From Collinsella aerofaciens (GTDB taxonomy: Bacteria > Actinomycetota > Coriobacteriia > Coriobacteriales > Coriobacteriaceae): a stretch of DNA of 64,000 nucleotides. The stretch covers positions 620,001 to 684,000 of the forward strand of contig NZ_CP024160.1 in NCBI RefSeq assembly GCF_002736145.1. The letters are read 5' to 3'. Below, one piece after another: positions 17,362-25,630 of this stretch (positions within the stretch are counted from its first letter, which is position 1; each line of letters begins with the position of its first letter). The position numbers were made by a program, and so were the translations under genes. The notes beneath the pieces were generated by a model. It was not told where the DNA came from, made no database searches, and was given only the letters and a program-made list of their open reading frames with translations.

Positions 17362-20300
17362 TCACGCTTCGCCCCAGAATCTATGCGTGTTGCGCAGGAG
17401 CTGTGCGGTTTTGCCCTCAGCGGCCGCAACGTCGGCCTCGTCAGCCTGCCAGGTCCAGTTGCCCGTGGCCACGCCCGGTACGTTCATGCGCGTGTCGTCG
17501 CCAAGCCCCAGCACGTCCTGCAGCGGCATCATCACCAGGGGAGCGTCACTTGTCAGCGCGTCGCTCATCAGCTTGGCTGCCACCTCAACACCGCTCGGCT
17601 CGTCGCCGCCCGCAAAGGAGCGCGTGCACCAACCGGCGAGCGTCGACGTGTCGTGCGTTGAGGTGTACAGAATCTTGCCCGGCGTGGGTTGCACGCCGTT
17701 GCCGACGTCGTAATCGCTAAACTCCAGTACGTCCATACCGGGGAAGCCGCAAGTCGACGCCATGGCGCGAACGCCGGGCGTCAGGTAGCCCAGGTCCTCG
17801 GCGATAAAGTTGAGCGGCCCCAGCTCGTCATAGGCGGTCTGGAACAGGTCCTTGCCCGGGCCTGCCAGCCAACGCCCTTCGGCGCAAGCCTTGCCAGCGG
17901 GGATACTGAAGTAGCTGTGGAAGCCCAGGAAGTGATCCAGACGCACGCGGTCGTAGAGCGAGAACGCACGACGTAGGCGATCCATCCACCAGCTATAGCC
18001 GTTCTGCTTCATGTGGTCCCAGCGGAACGTCGGGTTGCCCCACACCTGACCCTCGGGCGCAAAGTTGTCGGGCGGCGCACCGGAGATCTCGATTGCCTTG
18101 CCGGTATCGGATAGCCAGAAGTTCTCGGGTTCGCTCCACGCATCTGCCGAATCGTCGGACACGTACATAGGAATATCGCCGATGACCTCGATGCCCTTCT
18201 TGTGCGCATAGTTCATAAGCTCGCACCAAGCCAGGTCAAAGCGGTACTGCATGTACGCCTGAAGCTCGGCCTCGTCGTGGAAGCGCTTGTCATCGATCAG
18301 ATGCTCGTTGTAGCGCGCGACATCTGCCGGCCAATCGTGGCGCGACTCGCCCTCAAAGTACTTCTTAACGGCCATGTAGACGCAGTACTTCTCGAGCCAA
18401 TCGGCATTGCGATGCTTAAACGCTGTGTACAGCGGGTCGGCATCCTCGCCGCCGCGGGCCTTCCAGGTCTCAAAGTCGGCGGCCAGCTCCTCGTGGCTCT
18501 CGGGTAGCAGGTCGATATTGCCTGCAAAGGCCGAAGGACCGGCGTAAGGGGAACGGAAGAAGTCCGTGGGGTTGACGGGGAGAACCTGCCAGTAGCGCAT
18601 GCCCATGGCGGCCAGATGGTCGATAAAGCGACGCGTGGGCGCGCCGATTGTACCGGGCTTGCCGTCGTCGGTCGGCACCGATGTGATATGACACACAACA
18701 CCCGCACCGTGATCGAGCGGTTCCTGCAGGCGCTGCTCGGCATGGTGATAGATGATCGACGAGCCCAGCGGATACAGATCGAGCGTGACCGTACCGTTGT
18801 GGATCTCGCACTCGTGACCACTAATCACATCGCTCGCGCATTCGCCGAGCGCCGGAATCGTCACGCGGTGTGAATTGCGCAGGCTGCGGTTGATGATGAC
18901 GGTCGCGGACTCGCCGTCGTTACCGGTACGGTTGTAGGCCAGCACTTCGTCATTGAGCGCGAAGGCCTTGATTTCGCCGTCGATCATAAACGGCAGCGCG
19001 CGGCGCACAGCAGATGCGTTCTTGACGATCGCAAACGTATCGAAGTCGTGCAGGTCCTCCTTGGTCGGCATGGTGCGACGATTGCCCGGATCGGTGAGAC
19101 CCTCCAAGCCGTACTCGTCGCCATAATAAATCGAGGGAACGCCCGGGAACGTCATCTGCATGAGCGTGGCGAGCCAAAAACGGCTCTTGGCCAGGCCCAT
19201 CGCGTTCTCGTCCAGGCGCCATTTGCTGCGCTCGCACTCGGGCAGCTGTGACTCGTCGGGGCCGCCGCCGAGCACCGAGATAATGCGCGGACGGTCGTGG
19301 CTCGAAAGCAGATTAAGTGCGCAAGACAGGGCCTCACGCGGATAGTTCTCGCGTAGGGTCTCGATATCCTCAGCTGCTTGGTAGGCGTTTTTGTAGCCCA
19401 TCAAAAAGCCGATGACCATGTCGCGGAAGGGGTAATCCATGGCCGAGTCGAGCTCGGAGCCCTGCAGGTAACGACGCAGGTGGCCATAGCTGATCTTGTT
19501 GGAGGCGTCTTCCCAGACTTCGCCGAGCAACAGTGCGTCAGACTTTTCGGCAAGTACGGCCTTCTTGATTTCGGCCAGGAAGTCATCGGAAAGCTCGTCG
19601 GCCACATCCAGGCGCCAGCCGTGAGCGCCGGCGCGCAGCCATTTACGAATGACGCCGTCCTTGCCCAGGAGCCGCTCGCGTACCAGTTCGGAGCTCTCAT
19701 TGATAGCGGGCATATTGCCCACGCCCCACCAACAGTCGTATGAGCCGTCCTCGTGGAAATAAAACGCATCGCGCCACGGCGAATCCTCGCTCTGCCACGC
19801 GCCCACGCCGGGGTAGTTGCCGTAGCGGTTGAAGTAGATCGAATCGTCGCCCGTGTGGTTGAACACACCGTCCAGAATGATGGAAATGCCCAGCTTCTCG
19901 GCCGCCTCGCATAGCTCGGTAAAGTCCTGCTCGGTGCCCAGAATCGGATCGATCTTGGTGTAATCGGCGGTGTCGTAGCGGTGGTTGCTCGCGGCTTCAA
20001 AAATGGGGTTGAGGTAGATGGCTGTAAAGCCCAGCTCGGCGATGCGAGGCAGGTCTTCCTGGATACCCTTGAGCGATCCGCCGTAGAAGTCCCAGGTCTT
20101 GATGGAGCCGTCCTCGGCGCGCTCGTAAACGGGCGGCTCGTTCCAGTCCTCGACCATCCGGCGCTGGATTCCGTTGCGCGGTTTTTCGACCTCGGCCAGC
20201 GTGCGCTCGCGCCAGTGCTCGTCACGGGCATAGCGATCGGGGAAGATCTGGTAGACCATTCCGCGCTCGTACCACTCGGGTCGAACTTCGCGGTGCTTGT

Positions 20301-20658
20301 AGACGGTGACCTGGAATGACGGCACCTCGGCGTAGTCATAGGTTACGCCTTCGCCGCCGGTGCGGCCCTGTGGTGCGCCCAGGCGAACCTCGGGCTGGCC
20401 CTCGATATTGCAGATAAAGCTGTACCAGATGAGACAGGGCTCGGTGCACTCAAGCTCTACGGTAAATATGCCGTCGCCTTCGTGCGTCATGGGATATCGA
20501 GACTCGCCGATCTCATCGACCCAGGTGCGCAGGGTGAGCGTTGCCTGGTTGGGGTCGGCATCCTCCAAGATCACCGAGAGCGAAACGGAAGTGCCAGTGG
20601 TCACAGCGCCAAACGGAGTGCGAAACTGCGGTAGGCGGCTGTTGTGTATCAATCTCAT
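17362..20658 (-). CDS. Bifunctional GH13 alpha-glucan hydrolase / GH77 4-alpha-glucanotransferase fusion
   Basis: A 1098-residue fusion for breakdown and remodelling of alpha-1,4-glucans. Residues ~1-110 form a beta-sandwich like the N-domain of neopullulanase-type enzymes. Residues ~130-600 are a GH13 barrel with DGVFNHTG, GWRLDVADEL (nucleophile Asp), LLGEVWED (acid Glu) and LLSSHDRPR. Residues ~640-1098 are a complete GH77 (MalQ) domain with WQVLPVNPTDFFRSPYAG, VRLDHFLGF (nucleophile), FIAEDLGYL (acid/base) and STHDTSTLAGW. Both active sites appear intact. It heads the glycogen locus and shares operator-like motifs with the region upstream of glgB. Likely cytoplasmic, as no signal peptide is seen. 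The GH13 part may debranch or hydrolyse maltodextrins and cyclodextrins; the exact specificity is open. Confidence 0.93.
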   Translation of the reverse strand: MRLIHNSRLPQFRTPFGAVTTGTSVSLSVILEDADPNQATLTLRTWVDEIGESRYPMTHEGDGIFTVELECTEPCLIWYSFICNIEGQPEVRLGAPQGRTGGEGVTYDYAEVPSFQVTVYKHREVRPEWYERGMVYQIFPDRYARDEHWRERTLAEVEKPRNGIQRRMVEDWNEPPVYERAEDGSIKTWDFYGGSLKGIQEDLPRIAELGFTAIYLNPIFEAASNHRYDTADYTKIDPILGTEQDFTELCEAAEKLGISIILDGVFNHTGDDSIYFNRYGNYPGVGAWQSEDSPWRDAFYFHEDGSYDCWWGVGNMPAINESSELVRERLLGKDGVIRKWLRAGAHGWRLDVADELSDDFLAEIKKAVLAEKSDALLLGEVWEDASNKISYGHLRRYLQGSELDSAMDYPFRDMVIGFLMGYKNAYQAAEDIETLRENYPREALSCALNLLSSHDRPRIISVLGGGPDESQLPECERSKWRLDENAMGLAKSRFWLATLMQMTFPGVPSIYYGDEYGLEGLTDPGNRRTMPTKEDLHDFDTFAIVKNASAVRRALPFMIDGEIKAFALNDEVLAYNRTGNDGESATVIINRSLRNSHRVTIPALGECASDVISGHECEIHNGTVTLDLYPLGSSIIYHHAEQRLQEPLDHGAGVVCHITSVPTDDGKPGTIGAPTRRFIDHLAAMGMRYWQVLPVNPTDFFRSPYAGPSAFAGNIDLLPESHEELAADFETWKARGGEDADPLYTAFKHRNADWLEKYCVYMAVKKYFEGESRHDWPADVARYNEHLIDDKRFHDEAELQAYMQYRFDLAWCELMNYAHKKGIEVIGDIPMYVSDDSADAWSEPENFWLSDTGKAIEISGAPPDNFAPEGQVWGNPTFRWDHMKQNGYSWWMDRLRRAFSLYDRVRLDHFLGFHSYFSIPAGKACAEGRWLAGPGKDLFQTAYDELGPLNFIAEDLGYLTPGVRAMASTCGFPGMDVLEFSDYDVGNGVQPTPGKILYTSTHDTSTLAGWCTRSFAGGDEPSGVEVAAKLMSDALTSDAPLVMMPLQDVLGLGDDTRMNVPGVATGNWTWQADEADVAAAEGKTAQLLRNTHRFWGEA

Positions 20659-20757
20659 AGTACGGTCCAGTTCAATAGAATCATGGCCTGCTGGCCATGG
20701 GCTTTACGCGCAGGATGTAAGTATATCTGTTGTACACAGGCTGTATAAACAACATCC

Positions 20758-20802
20758 GTTTACCATCGGCGAACGGTTGTCCTAGAAAATCGTTTTACCA
20801 AC
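20758..20802 (-). promoter_or_regulatory. Operator-like motifs upstream of the GH13-GH77 gene
   Basis: CGTTTTACCAAC (20791-20802) and GTTTACCAT (20758-20766) also occur, in similar spacing and mixed orientation, at 30623-30710 between glgB and the HAD gene. A shared repressor or activator for the alpha-glucan locus is inferred. A possible promoter (TTTATA, 18 bases, TATACT on the minus strand) lies just downstream, between these motifs and the start at 20658. Confidence 0.45.
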
Positions 20803-20816
20803 TATCTACAGTGAAG

Positions 20817-20838
20817 AGGCGCCCGGTTGGAGCGCCCC
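20817..20838 (-). terminator. Weak hairpin after glgA
   Basis: On the minus strand GGGGCGC pairs with GCGCCTC (one G-T pair) 37 bases past the glgA stop, followed by TTCACTG. The T-run is poor. Confidence 0.4.
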
Positions 20839-20874
20839 TTGCTTAGGGTTTGATGAGGTTTTGGATCGTCTGGA

Positions 20875-23151
20875 TTAGCGGCGCTTGCGGGTGGCCGTAG
20901 CCTTGCGCACGGAGGTCTTCTTAGTCGGAGCCTTTTCCTCGGTCGAAGCGGCGGGGGAGACCGGGGCCTTCTTGGCGGGCTCGGTCTTTGCCGTAGCCTT
21001 CGGAGCGGTCTTGACCTCAGCGGCCTTCGGTGCCGGCTCGGCCTTTACTGCGGGCTTGTCCACGGCCTTAGCCTCTGCCTTGGGAGCAGCGGCCTTGGTC
21101 GTGGCCTTTTTGGCCGTCGTCGTAGCGCGCTTGCGCGTGGTAGTCTTGGCGGCCGGGTTTGCCTCGGCCTTGGCTTCGGCACCCGCCTCCTCGACTTTGG
21201 CGGCCGGCTTTGTGGCTGCCTTGGTCGTGGCTGCCTTCGTGGTCGTCGACTTCGTAGTCGTGGTCTTCTTGGTTGTCGTTGCCTTTTTGGCGGTTGCGGT
21301 CGACTTCTTCGCAACGGACTTGGCCGGTGCCTTGACGGCGGCCTTGGCCTTTACCTCGGGAGCAGCCTCGGCCTCGGCGACCTTCTTGGCAGCGGCGGTC
21401 GTGCGCTTGCGCGTGGTCGTTGCCTTGGCAGCCGTGGTTTTAGTCGCGGCGGCCTTGGTCGTCGTAACCTTCTTGGCGGTCGTCTTGCGGGCCGCGGCCT
21501 TCTTAGCTGCGGGCTTTGCAGCAGGCTTGACCTCGGCCTCTGCCTCAGGAGCAACCTCAGCCTTCACGTCAGGCTCGGCCTTAACGAGCTCAGCTTCAAT
21601 CGGCTTCTCTTCGGCCTTGGGCTCCTCAACGGCCACTGGCTCAGCAACAGCCTCGGGCTCGTCGACAACAGCCGCCGGCCTCTCAATCTCCGGATGCATA
21701 AAGAAGTACAGATCCAGATATTTATCGGCCGAGCGCGTCCAGCTAAAGTCCTGGCTCATGGCCTGCGTGACCAGCTGGTTCCAGGCGTCGCGGTTATCCC
21801 AGAACAGACGCGCCGCGCGGAACACGGCGTCGCCCATCTCGTCGCCGTTAAAGTTACTAAACGAGAAGCCCGTGCCCTCGCCGGTAAACTCGTTATACGG
21901 GATCACGGTGTCCTTCAGACCACCGGTCTCGCGCACGATGGGCAGGGTGCCGTAGCGCATGGCGATGATCTGCGATAGGCCGCAGGGCTCAAACTTCGAC
22001 GGCATCAGGAACATGTCGGCGGCAGCATACATGCGCTGCGACAGCGCCGGATCGAACTCGATGCGCGCGGCCATGGTGCCGGGGTACTTGCCCTGGAAGT
22101 AGCGCAGGCCGTCCTCGTAGTCGCGGTCGCCGGTGCCCAGTACCGCCACCTGCACGCCGCCGGCCAGAATGCGGTCGAGCGCGTACATGACCAGGTCCAT
22201 GCCCTTTTGGCGCGTCAGGCGCGTGACCATCACCATGAGCGGGCGGTCGTCGCGAACCTCGAGCCCCAGCTCTTCCTGCAGCTTGGCCTTGCACACGGCC
22301 TTGCCGGAGCGGTCTTCAACCGTGTAGTTGGCGGCAATGCGCTTGTCGGTCGCCGGGTCAAAGCCCGCCACGTCAATGCCGTTGAGGATGCCCTGCAGCG
22401 CGTACGAACGCTCGCGCAGCACGCCGTCCAGGCCCTCGCCAAATTCGGGCGTCTGGATCTCGTTGGCATAGGTGGGGCTCACCGTAGTGATGGCGTCGGC
22501 ATAGCGCAGGGCGCCCAGCATGTAGTTGATGCTGCAGGCGTCGCAACGCAGCTGCGACGCGGCCGCCGGAATATGCGCCACACCCAGGATGTCCTCCATC
22601 ACGGTGTCGCTAAACTGGCCCTGGAACGCCACGTTGTGGATCGAGAACACGGTCTTGACGCGGTCATACAGCGGCAGGCCCTGGTAGAATTCGCGCAAGA
22701 ACACGGGCGCCAGCGCCGTCTGCCAGTCGTTGCAGTGCAGGATGTCGCACTCAAAGCCGGCCGGCAGGTGCTGTAGGCTTTCGGTGATGGCCTTGGAGAA
22801 GAACGCAAAACGCTCGCCGTCGTCAAAGAAGCCGTACGGATAGTCGCGCGCAAAATAGCGCTCGTTGTCGATGAACATATAGGTGACGCCGTCGTGCTCG
22901 AGCTTCTCGAGTCCGCAGTACTCATTGCGCCAGCCTAGGCTCACGTAAAAGTCGGAGAAGTGCTCCATCTGCGCCTTGTACTCGTCCTTGATGGTGGCGT
23001 ACTTGGGCACCATCACGATGACTTCGGCGCCGGCGCGTACAAGCGCCGCAGGCAGCGAGCCCGCTACGTCGCCCAGGCCACCGGTCTTTACAAACGGTGC
23101 GCACTCGGCCGAGGCAAACACGATCTGCATCTTTTTGCTGGAATCAGCCAT
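20875..23151 (-). CDS. glgA: Glycogen synthase with a long histone-H1-like C-terminal tail
   Basis: Adds ADP-glucose to the growing alpha-1,4-glucan chain. 758 residues, against about 480 for a normal GT5 synthase. The enzyme part (~1-480) has the ADP-glucose site KTGGLGDVAGSLP and the C-domain motif FEPCGLSQIIAMRYG. From ~480 on, the chain becomes first acidic (repeated EPEAVAEPVAVEEPKAEEKP-type) and then strongly basic, built from Lys/Ala/Thr repeats such as AAKKAAARKTTAKK and TTTRKRATTTAKK, ending RKATATRKRR. The start at 23151 is chosen from GGGAGA five bases upstream; the ATG four codons earlier has none. Last gene of the glgC-glgD-glgA series, separated from glgD by a hairpin. Confidence 0.96.
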   Translation of the reverse strand: MADSSKKMQIVFASAECAPFVKTGGLGDVAGSLPAALVRAGAEVIVMVPKYATIKDEYKAQMEHFSDFYVSLGWRNEYCGLEKLEHDGVTYMFIDNERYFARDYPYGFFDDGERFAFFSKAITESLQHLPAGFECDILHCNDWQTALAPVFLREFYQGLPLYDRVKTVFSIHNVAFQGQFSDTVMEDILGVAHIPAAASQLRCDACSINYMLGALRYADAITTVSPTYANEIQTPEFGEGLDGVLRERSYALQGILNGIDVAGFDPATDKRIAANYTVEDRSGKAVCKAKLQEELGLEVRDDRPLMVMVTRLTRQKGMDLVMYALDRILAGGVQVAVLGTGDRDYEDGLRYFQGKYPGTMAARIEFDPALSQRMYAAADMFLMPSKFEPCGLSQIIAMRYGTLPIVRETGGLKDTVIPYNEFTGEGTGFSFSNFNGDEMGDAVFRAARLFWDNRDAWNQLVTQAMSQDFSWTRSADKYLDLYFFMHPEIERPAAVVDEPEAVAEPVAVEEPKAEEKPIEAELVKAEPDVKAEVAPEAEAEVKPAAKPAAKKAAARKTTAKKVTTTKAAATKTTAAKATTTRKRTTAAAKKVAEAEAAPEVKAKAAVKAPAKSVAKKSTATAKKATTTKKTTTTKSTTTKAATTKAATKPAAKVEEAGAEAKAEANPAAKTTTRKRATTTAKKATTKAAAPKAEAKAVDKPAVKAEPAPKAAEVKTAPKATAKTEPAKKAPVSPAASTEEKAPTKKTSVRKATATRKRR

Positions 23152-23175
23152 ATTGTCTCCCATGTTGTTATTCGA

Positions 23176-23209
23176 GAATAGCCGCCAGGCGCGAACCGGG
23201 CGGCTATTC
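23176..23209 (-). other. Intercistronic hairpin between glgD and glgA
   Basis: Perfect 11-base arms GAATAGCCGCC / GGCGGCTATTC with a 12-base loop. No T-run follows, so it may act as an mRNA stabiliser or processing site, or as an attenuator, rather than a terminator. Confidence 0.6.
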
Positions 23210-23241
23210 TACATGTTACGAGCGATGTTGCGGTGCCAACG

Positions 23242-24369
23242 TTAACGTACGATGGTGGTGTCGGAAGTTAACGGAGCCTTGCCCAGCACCAGGATGTTCT
23301 CGGGCGTGCCGCGAAGCTCGGTGTTGGTGGGAACCACGTTGTTCTTGTCCAGAATGGCATTCTCGACGCGGGCGCCGCTCTTGATGATGCAGCTCTGGTT
23401 GATGATCGAGTTGGTCACCGAGGCGCCTTCCTCAACCACAACGCCGCGCGACAGGATCGAGTTGCGCACGGTGCCCTTGATGATGCAGCCGGCCGAGATG
23501 ATTGAGTTGCAGGCGTGGCTACCGGTCGCATAGCGCGAAGGCGGCACGTCGTGAGCCTTGGTCAGGATCGGGCGCTCGGGATCGAAGAGCTGGTCGGCCA
23601 CGGTCTGGTCGAGCAGGTCCATGCTGCGGCGATACAGCGACTTCTCGCTAAACACGCCCACGACCTCGCCCTTGTACTCGTAGCTGCACACGTCGATGTT
23701 GCCAAAGTCGCCCTGGAGTGCCTCGAGCAGGTCCAGATAGTCGGCGGCCTGGTAGTGGTCGATAATCTCGAGCAGCGTCTCGCGGTTGACGATGCAGCAG
23801 TCCATAGACGCGTTGTCGCCATACACGACGCCGGCGCTCACGCCCGTCAGGCGGCCGTTCTCGTTAATCTCGAGCTTGGTCTCGTCATCGACGTTGCGCG
23901 TGGCCTTGCAGTACACCACGGTCATCTGGGCACCGGAGTTCTCGTGCGCCTCGATGATGGTGTTGAGGTCCATGTTAAAGATGATGTTGGTGCCCATCAT
24001 CACGACATAGGGCTTCTCCGAGCGCTGGAACAGCGTCTTGTTGGAGATGATGTCGCGCAGCAGGAAGCGCATGCCGCCCTTGGTGGTGCCATACGCGTTG
24101 CCGGGCACCATGAACAGGCCGCCCTTCTTGCGGTCCAGGCCCCAGTCCTTGCCCGAGCCCACGTGGTCGATCAGCGAGCGGTAGTTGCCCGGCATGACGA
24201 CGCCGACGGTCTTAATGCCGGCATTCATCATGTTGGACAGCGGGAAGTCGATCAGGCGGTAGCGGCCCAAAAACGGAACGGACGCGATGGGGCGGTCCTT
24301 GAGCAGCACGCTGCCGTAGGTCGAAGAGTAGTTAGCGGTGATATAACCGATGGCCTTGCGATTGATCAT
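23242..24369 (-). CDS. glgD: Glucose-1-phosphate adenylyltransferase-like subunit GlgD
   Basis: 375 residues. Companion subunit of GlgC in Firmicutes-like glycogen loci: the start MINRKAIGYITANYSSTYGS and the segment VPFLGRYRLIDFPLSNMMN are GlgD hallmarks. It lacks the GGxGxRL nucleotide-binding loop of GlgC, as expected for a regulatory or weakly catalytic partner. The C-terminal part is a left-handed beta-helix (SIINQSCIIKSGARVENAIL). The ATG lies 4 bases past the glgC stop, with AAGGGGG inside the glgC end as ribosome site, so translation is coupled. Confidence 0.94.
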   Translation of the reverse strand: MINRKAIGYITANYSSTYGSVLLKDRPIASVPFLGRYRLIDFPLSNMMNAGIKTVGVVMPGNYRSLIDHVGSGKDWGLDRKKGGLFMVPGNAYGTTKGGMRFLLRDIISNKTLFQRSEKPYVVMMGTNIIFNMDLNTIIEAHENSGAQMTVVYCKATRNVDDETKLEINENGRLTGVSAGVVYGDNASMDCCIVNRETLLEIIDHYQAADYLDLLEALQGDFGNIDVCSYEYKGEVVGVFSEKSLYRRSMDLLDQTVADQLFDPERPILTKAHDVPPSRYATGSHACNSIISAGCIIKGTVRNSILSRGVVVEEGASVTNSIINQSCIIKSGARVENAILDKNNVVPTNTELRGTPENILVLGKAPLTSDTTIVR

Positions 24370-24373
24370 CGGA

Positions 24374-25522
24374 TCATTCCCCCTTCCCGATAACGACGTC
24401 ATTTCCAACGACGGCCGTATCCTTGGTGGTATCGACAGAGCCGAGCTTCACGCCCTCTTCGACCGTGGAGTTCTCGCCCAAAATAGCGCGGCAGATGTGC
24501 GCGCCGCTCTTAACGTGCGCACCCGGCAGCAGCACGGAGTCCTCGACCACGGCGCGCTCCTCGATGATGACATCGGTCGAAAGGATCGAGTGACGAGCGG
24601 TGCCGTAGATCTTGCAGCCGTTGGAGACCAGGCAGTCGTCCAGGCGGCCGTCCGGGCCAATGTAGTGCGGCGGACGCGTGGTGATGTTGGACATGATGGG
24701 GAAGTGCTTGTCGAACAGATCGAACTCGGGGTTGTTGCCCAACAGGTCCATCGAAGTCTCGTGGAAGCTGGCGATGGTGCCGACGTCCTTCCAAAAGCCG
24801 TGGAACTCGTAGCTGTACAGGCGCTTGCCCTCGCCGAGGAGCTTGGGGATGATGTCCTTACCAAAGTCGTGGCTCGAGCGCTGGTCCAGAGCGTCCTCTT
24901 CGAGCGCCTCGATCAGTACGTCGGCCGAGAAGATGTAGATGCCCATGGACGCGAGATTCGAATCGGGCTTATCGGGCTTCTCGGTGAACTTGGTGATGCG
25001 GCCGTCCTCGGGGTCGGTGGTCAGGATGCCAAAGCGGCTGGCCTCCTCCCACGGCACGGGCATAACGCTCACCGTGAGGTCGGCGTTGTTCTCAATGTGC
25101 GTCTTGAGCATCTTGCGGTAGTCCATGCGATACAGGTGATCGCCCGAAAGAATCAGGACGTACTTGGGGTCGTTGGCCTTGATGTAGTCGAGGTTCTGCG
25201 TAATGGCGTCGGCCGTGCCCGCATACCAGGCGCCGCCGGTCTGCGTCTCGTACGGCGGCAGGATTGACACGCCGCCGTCGCGGCTGTCCAGATCCCACGC
25301 CTCGCCGGAGCCCACGTAGGCATGCAGCAGGTAGGGGCGATACTGCGTCAGAACGCCCACTGTGTCGATGCCCGAGTTGGAGCAGTTGGAGAGCGAAAAG
25401 TCGATAATGCGGAACTTGCCACCAAAGCTAACCGCCGGCTTAGCGATCTTTTGGGTGAGTGCCCCCAATCGGCTGCCCTGTCCTCCTGCGAGGAGCATCG
25501 CGATGCATTCTTTCTTACTCAT
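24374..25522 (-). CDS. glgC: Glucose-1-phosphate adenylyltransferase (ADP-glucose pyrophosphorylase)
   Basis: Makes ADP-glucose from ATP and glucose-1-phosphate, the committed step of glycogen synthesis. 382 residues: the nucleotidyltransferase domain with [14 protein letters not shown] and the ligand segment [14 protein letters not shown], then a C-terminal beta-helix ([19 protein letters not shown]). AAGGAG precedes the ATG. It is first of the tight glgC-glgD pair; glgP ends about 110 bases upstream. Confidence 0.97.
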   Translation of the reverse strand: MSKKECIAMLLAGGQGSRLGALTQKIAKPAVSFGGKFRIIDFSLSNCSNSGIDTVGVLTQYRPYLLHAYVGSGEAWDLDSRDGGVSILPPYETQTGGAWYAGTADAITQNLDYIKANDPKYVLILSGDHLYRMDYRKMLKTHIENNADLTVSVMPVPWEEASRFGILTTDPEDGRITKFTEKPDKPDSNLASMGIYIFSADVLIEALEEDALDQRSSHDFGKDIIPKLLGEGKRLYSYEFHGFWKDVGTIASFHETSMDLLGNNPEFDLFDKHFPIMSNITTRPPHYIGPDGRLDDCLVSNGCKIYGTARHSILSTDVIIEERAVVEDSVLLPGAHVKSGAHICRAILGENSTVEEGVKLGSVDTTKDTAVVGNDVVIGKGE

Positions 25523-25630
25523 CGATTTCTCCTTCTGTCATCGATGTTCCTAAACCCATTAGCGACGGACGCGGCGCAACGTCGCGCCCGTCGAGTAATG
25601 CCGTGCTGGCATAGGGGAGCTCGCGCGCCT

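Noticed and set aside
20945-21700. CRISPR-like array suggested by repeated short motifs
   Set aside because: The repeats are in-frame Lys/Ala/Thr codon repeats of the GlgA tail with no regular spacer length. No cas genes or true CRISPR array were seen in the window.
20885-21955. Long Ala/Val-rich frame on the plus strand opposite the glgA tail
   Set aside because: It is the complement of the Lys/Ala/Thr tail of GlgA; it has no ribosome site and no homology-like content.
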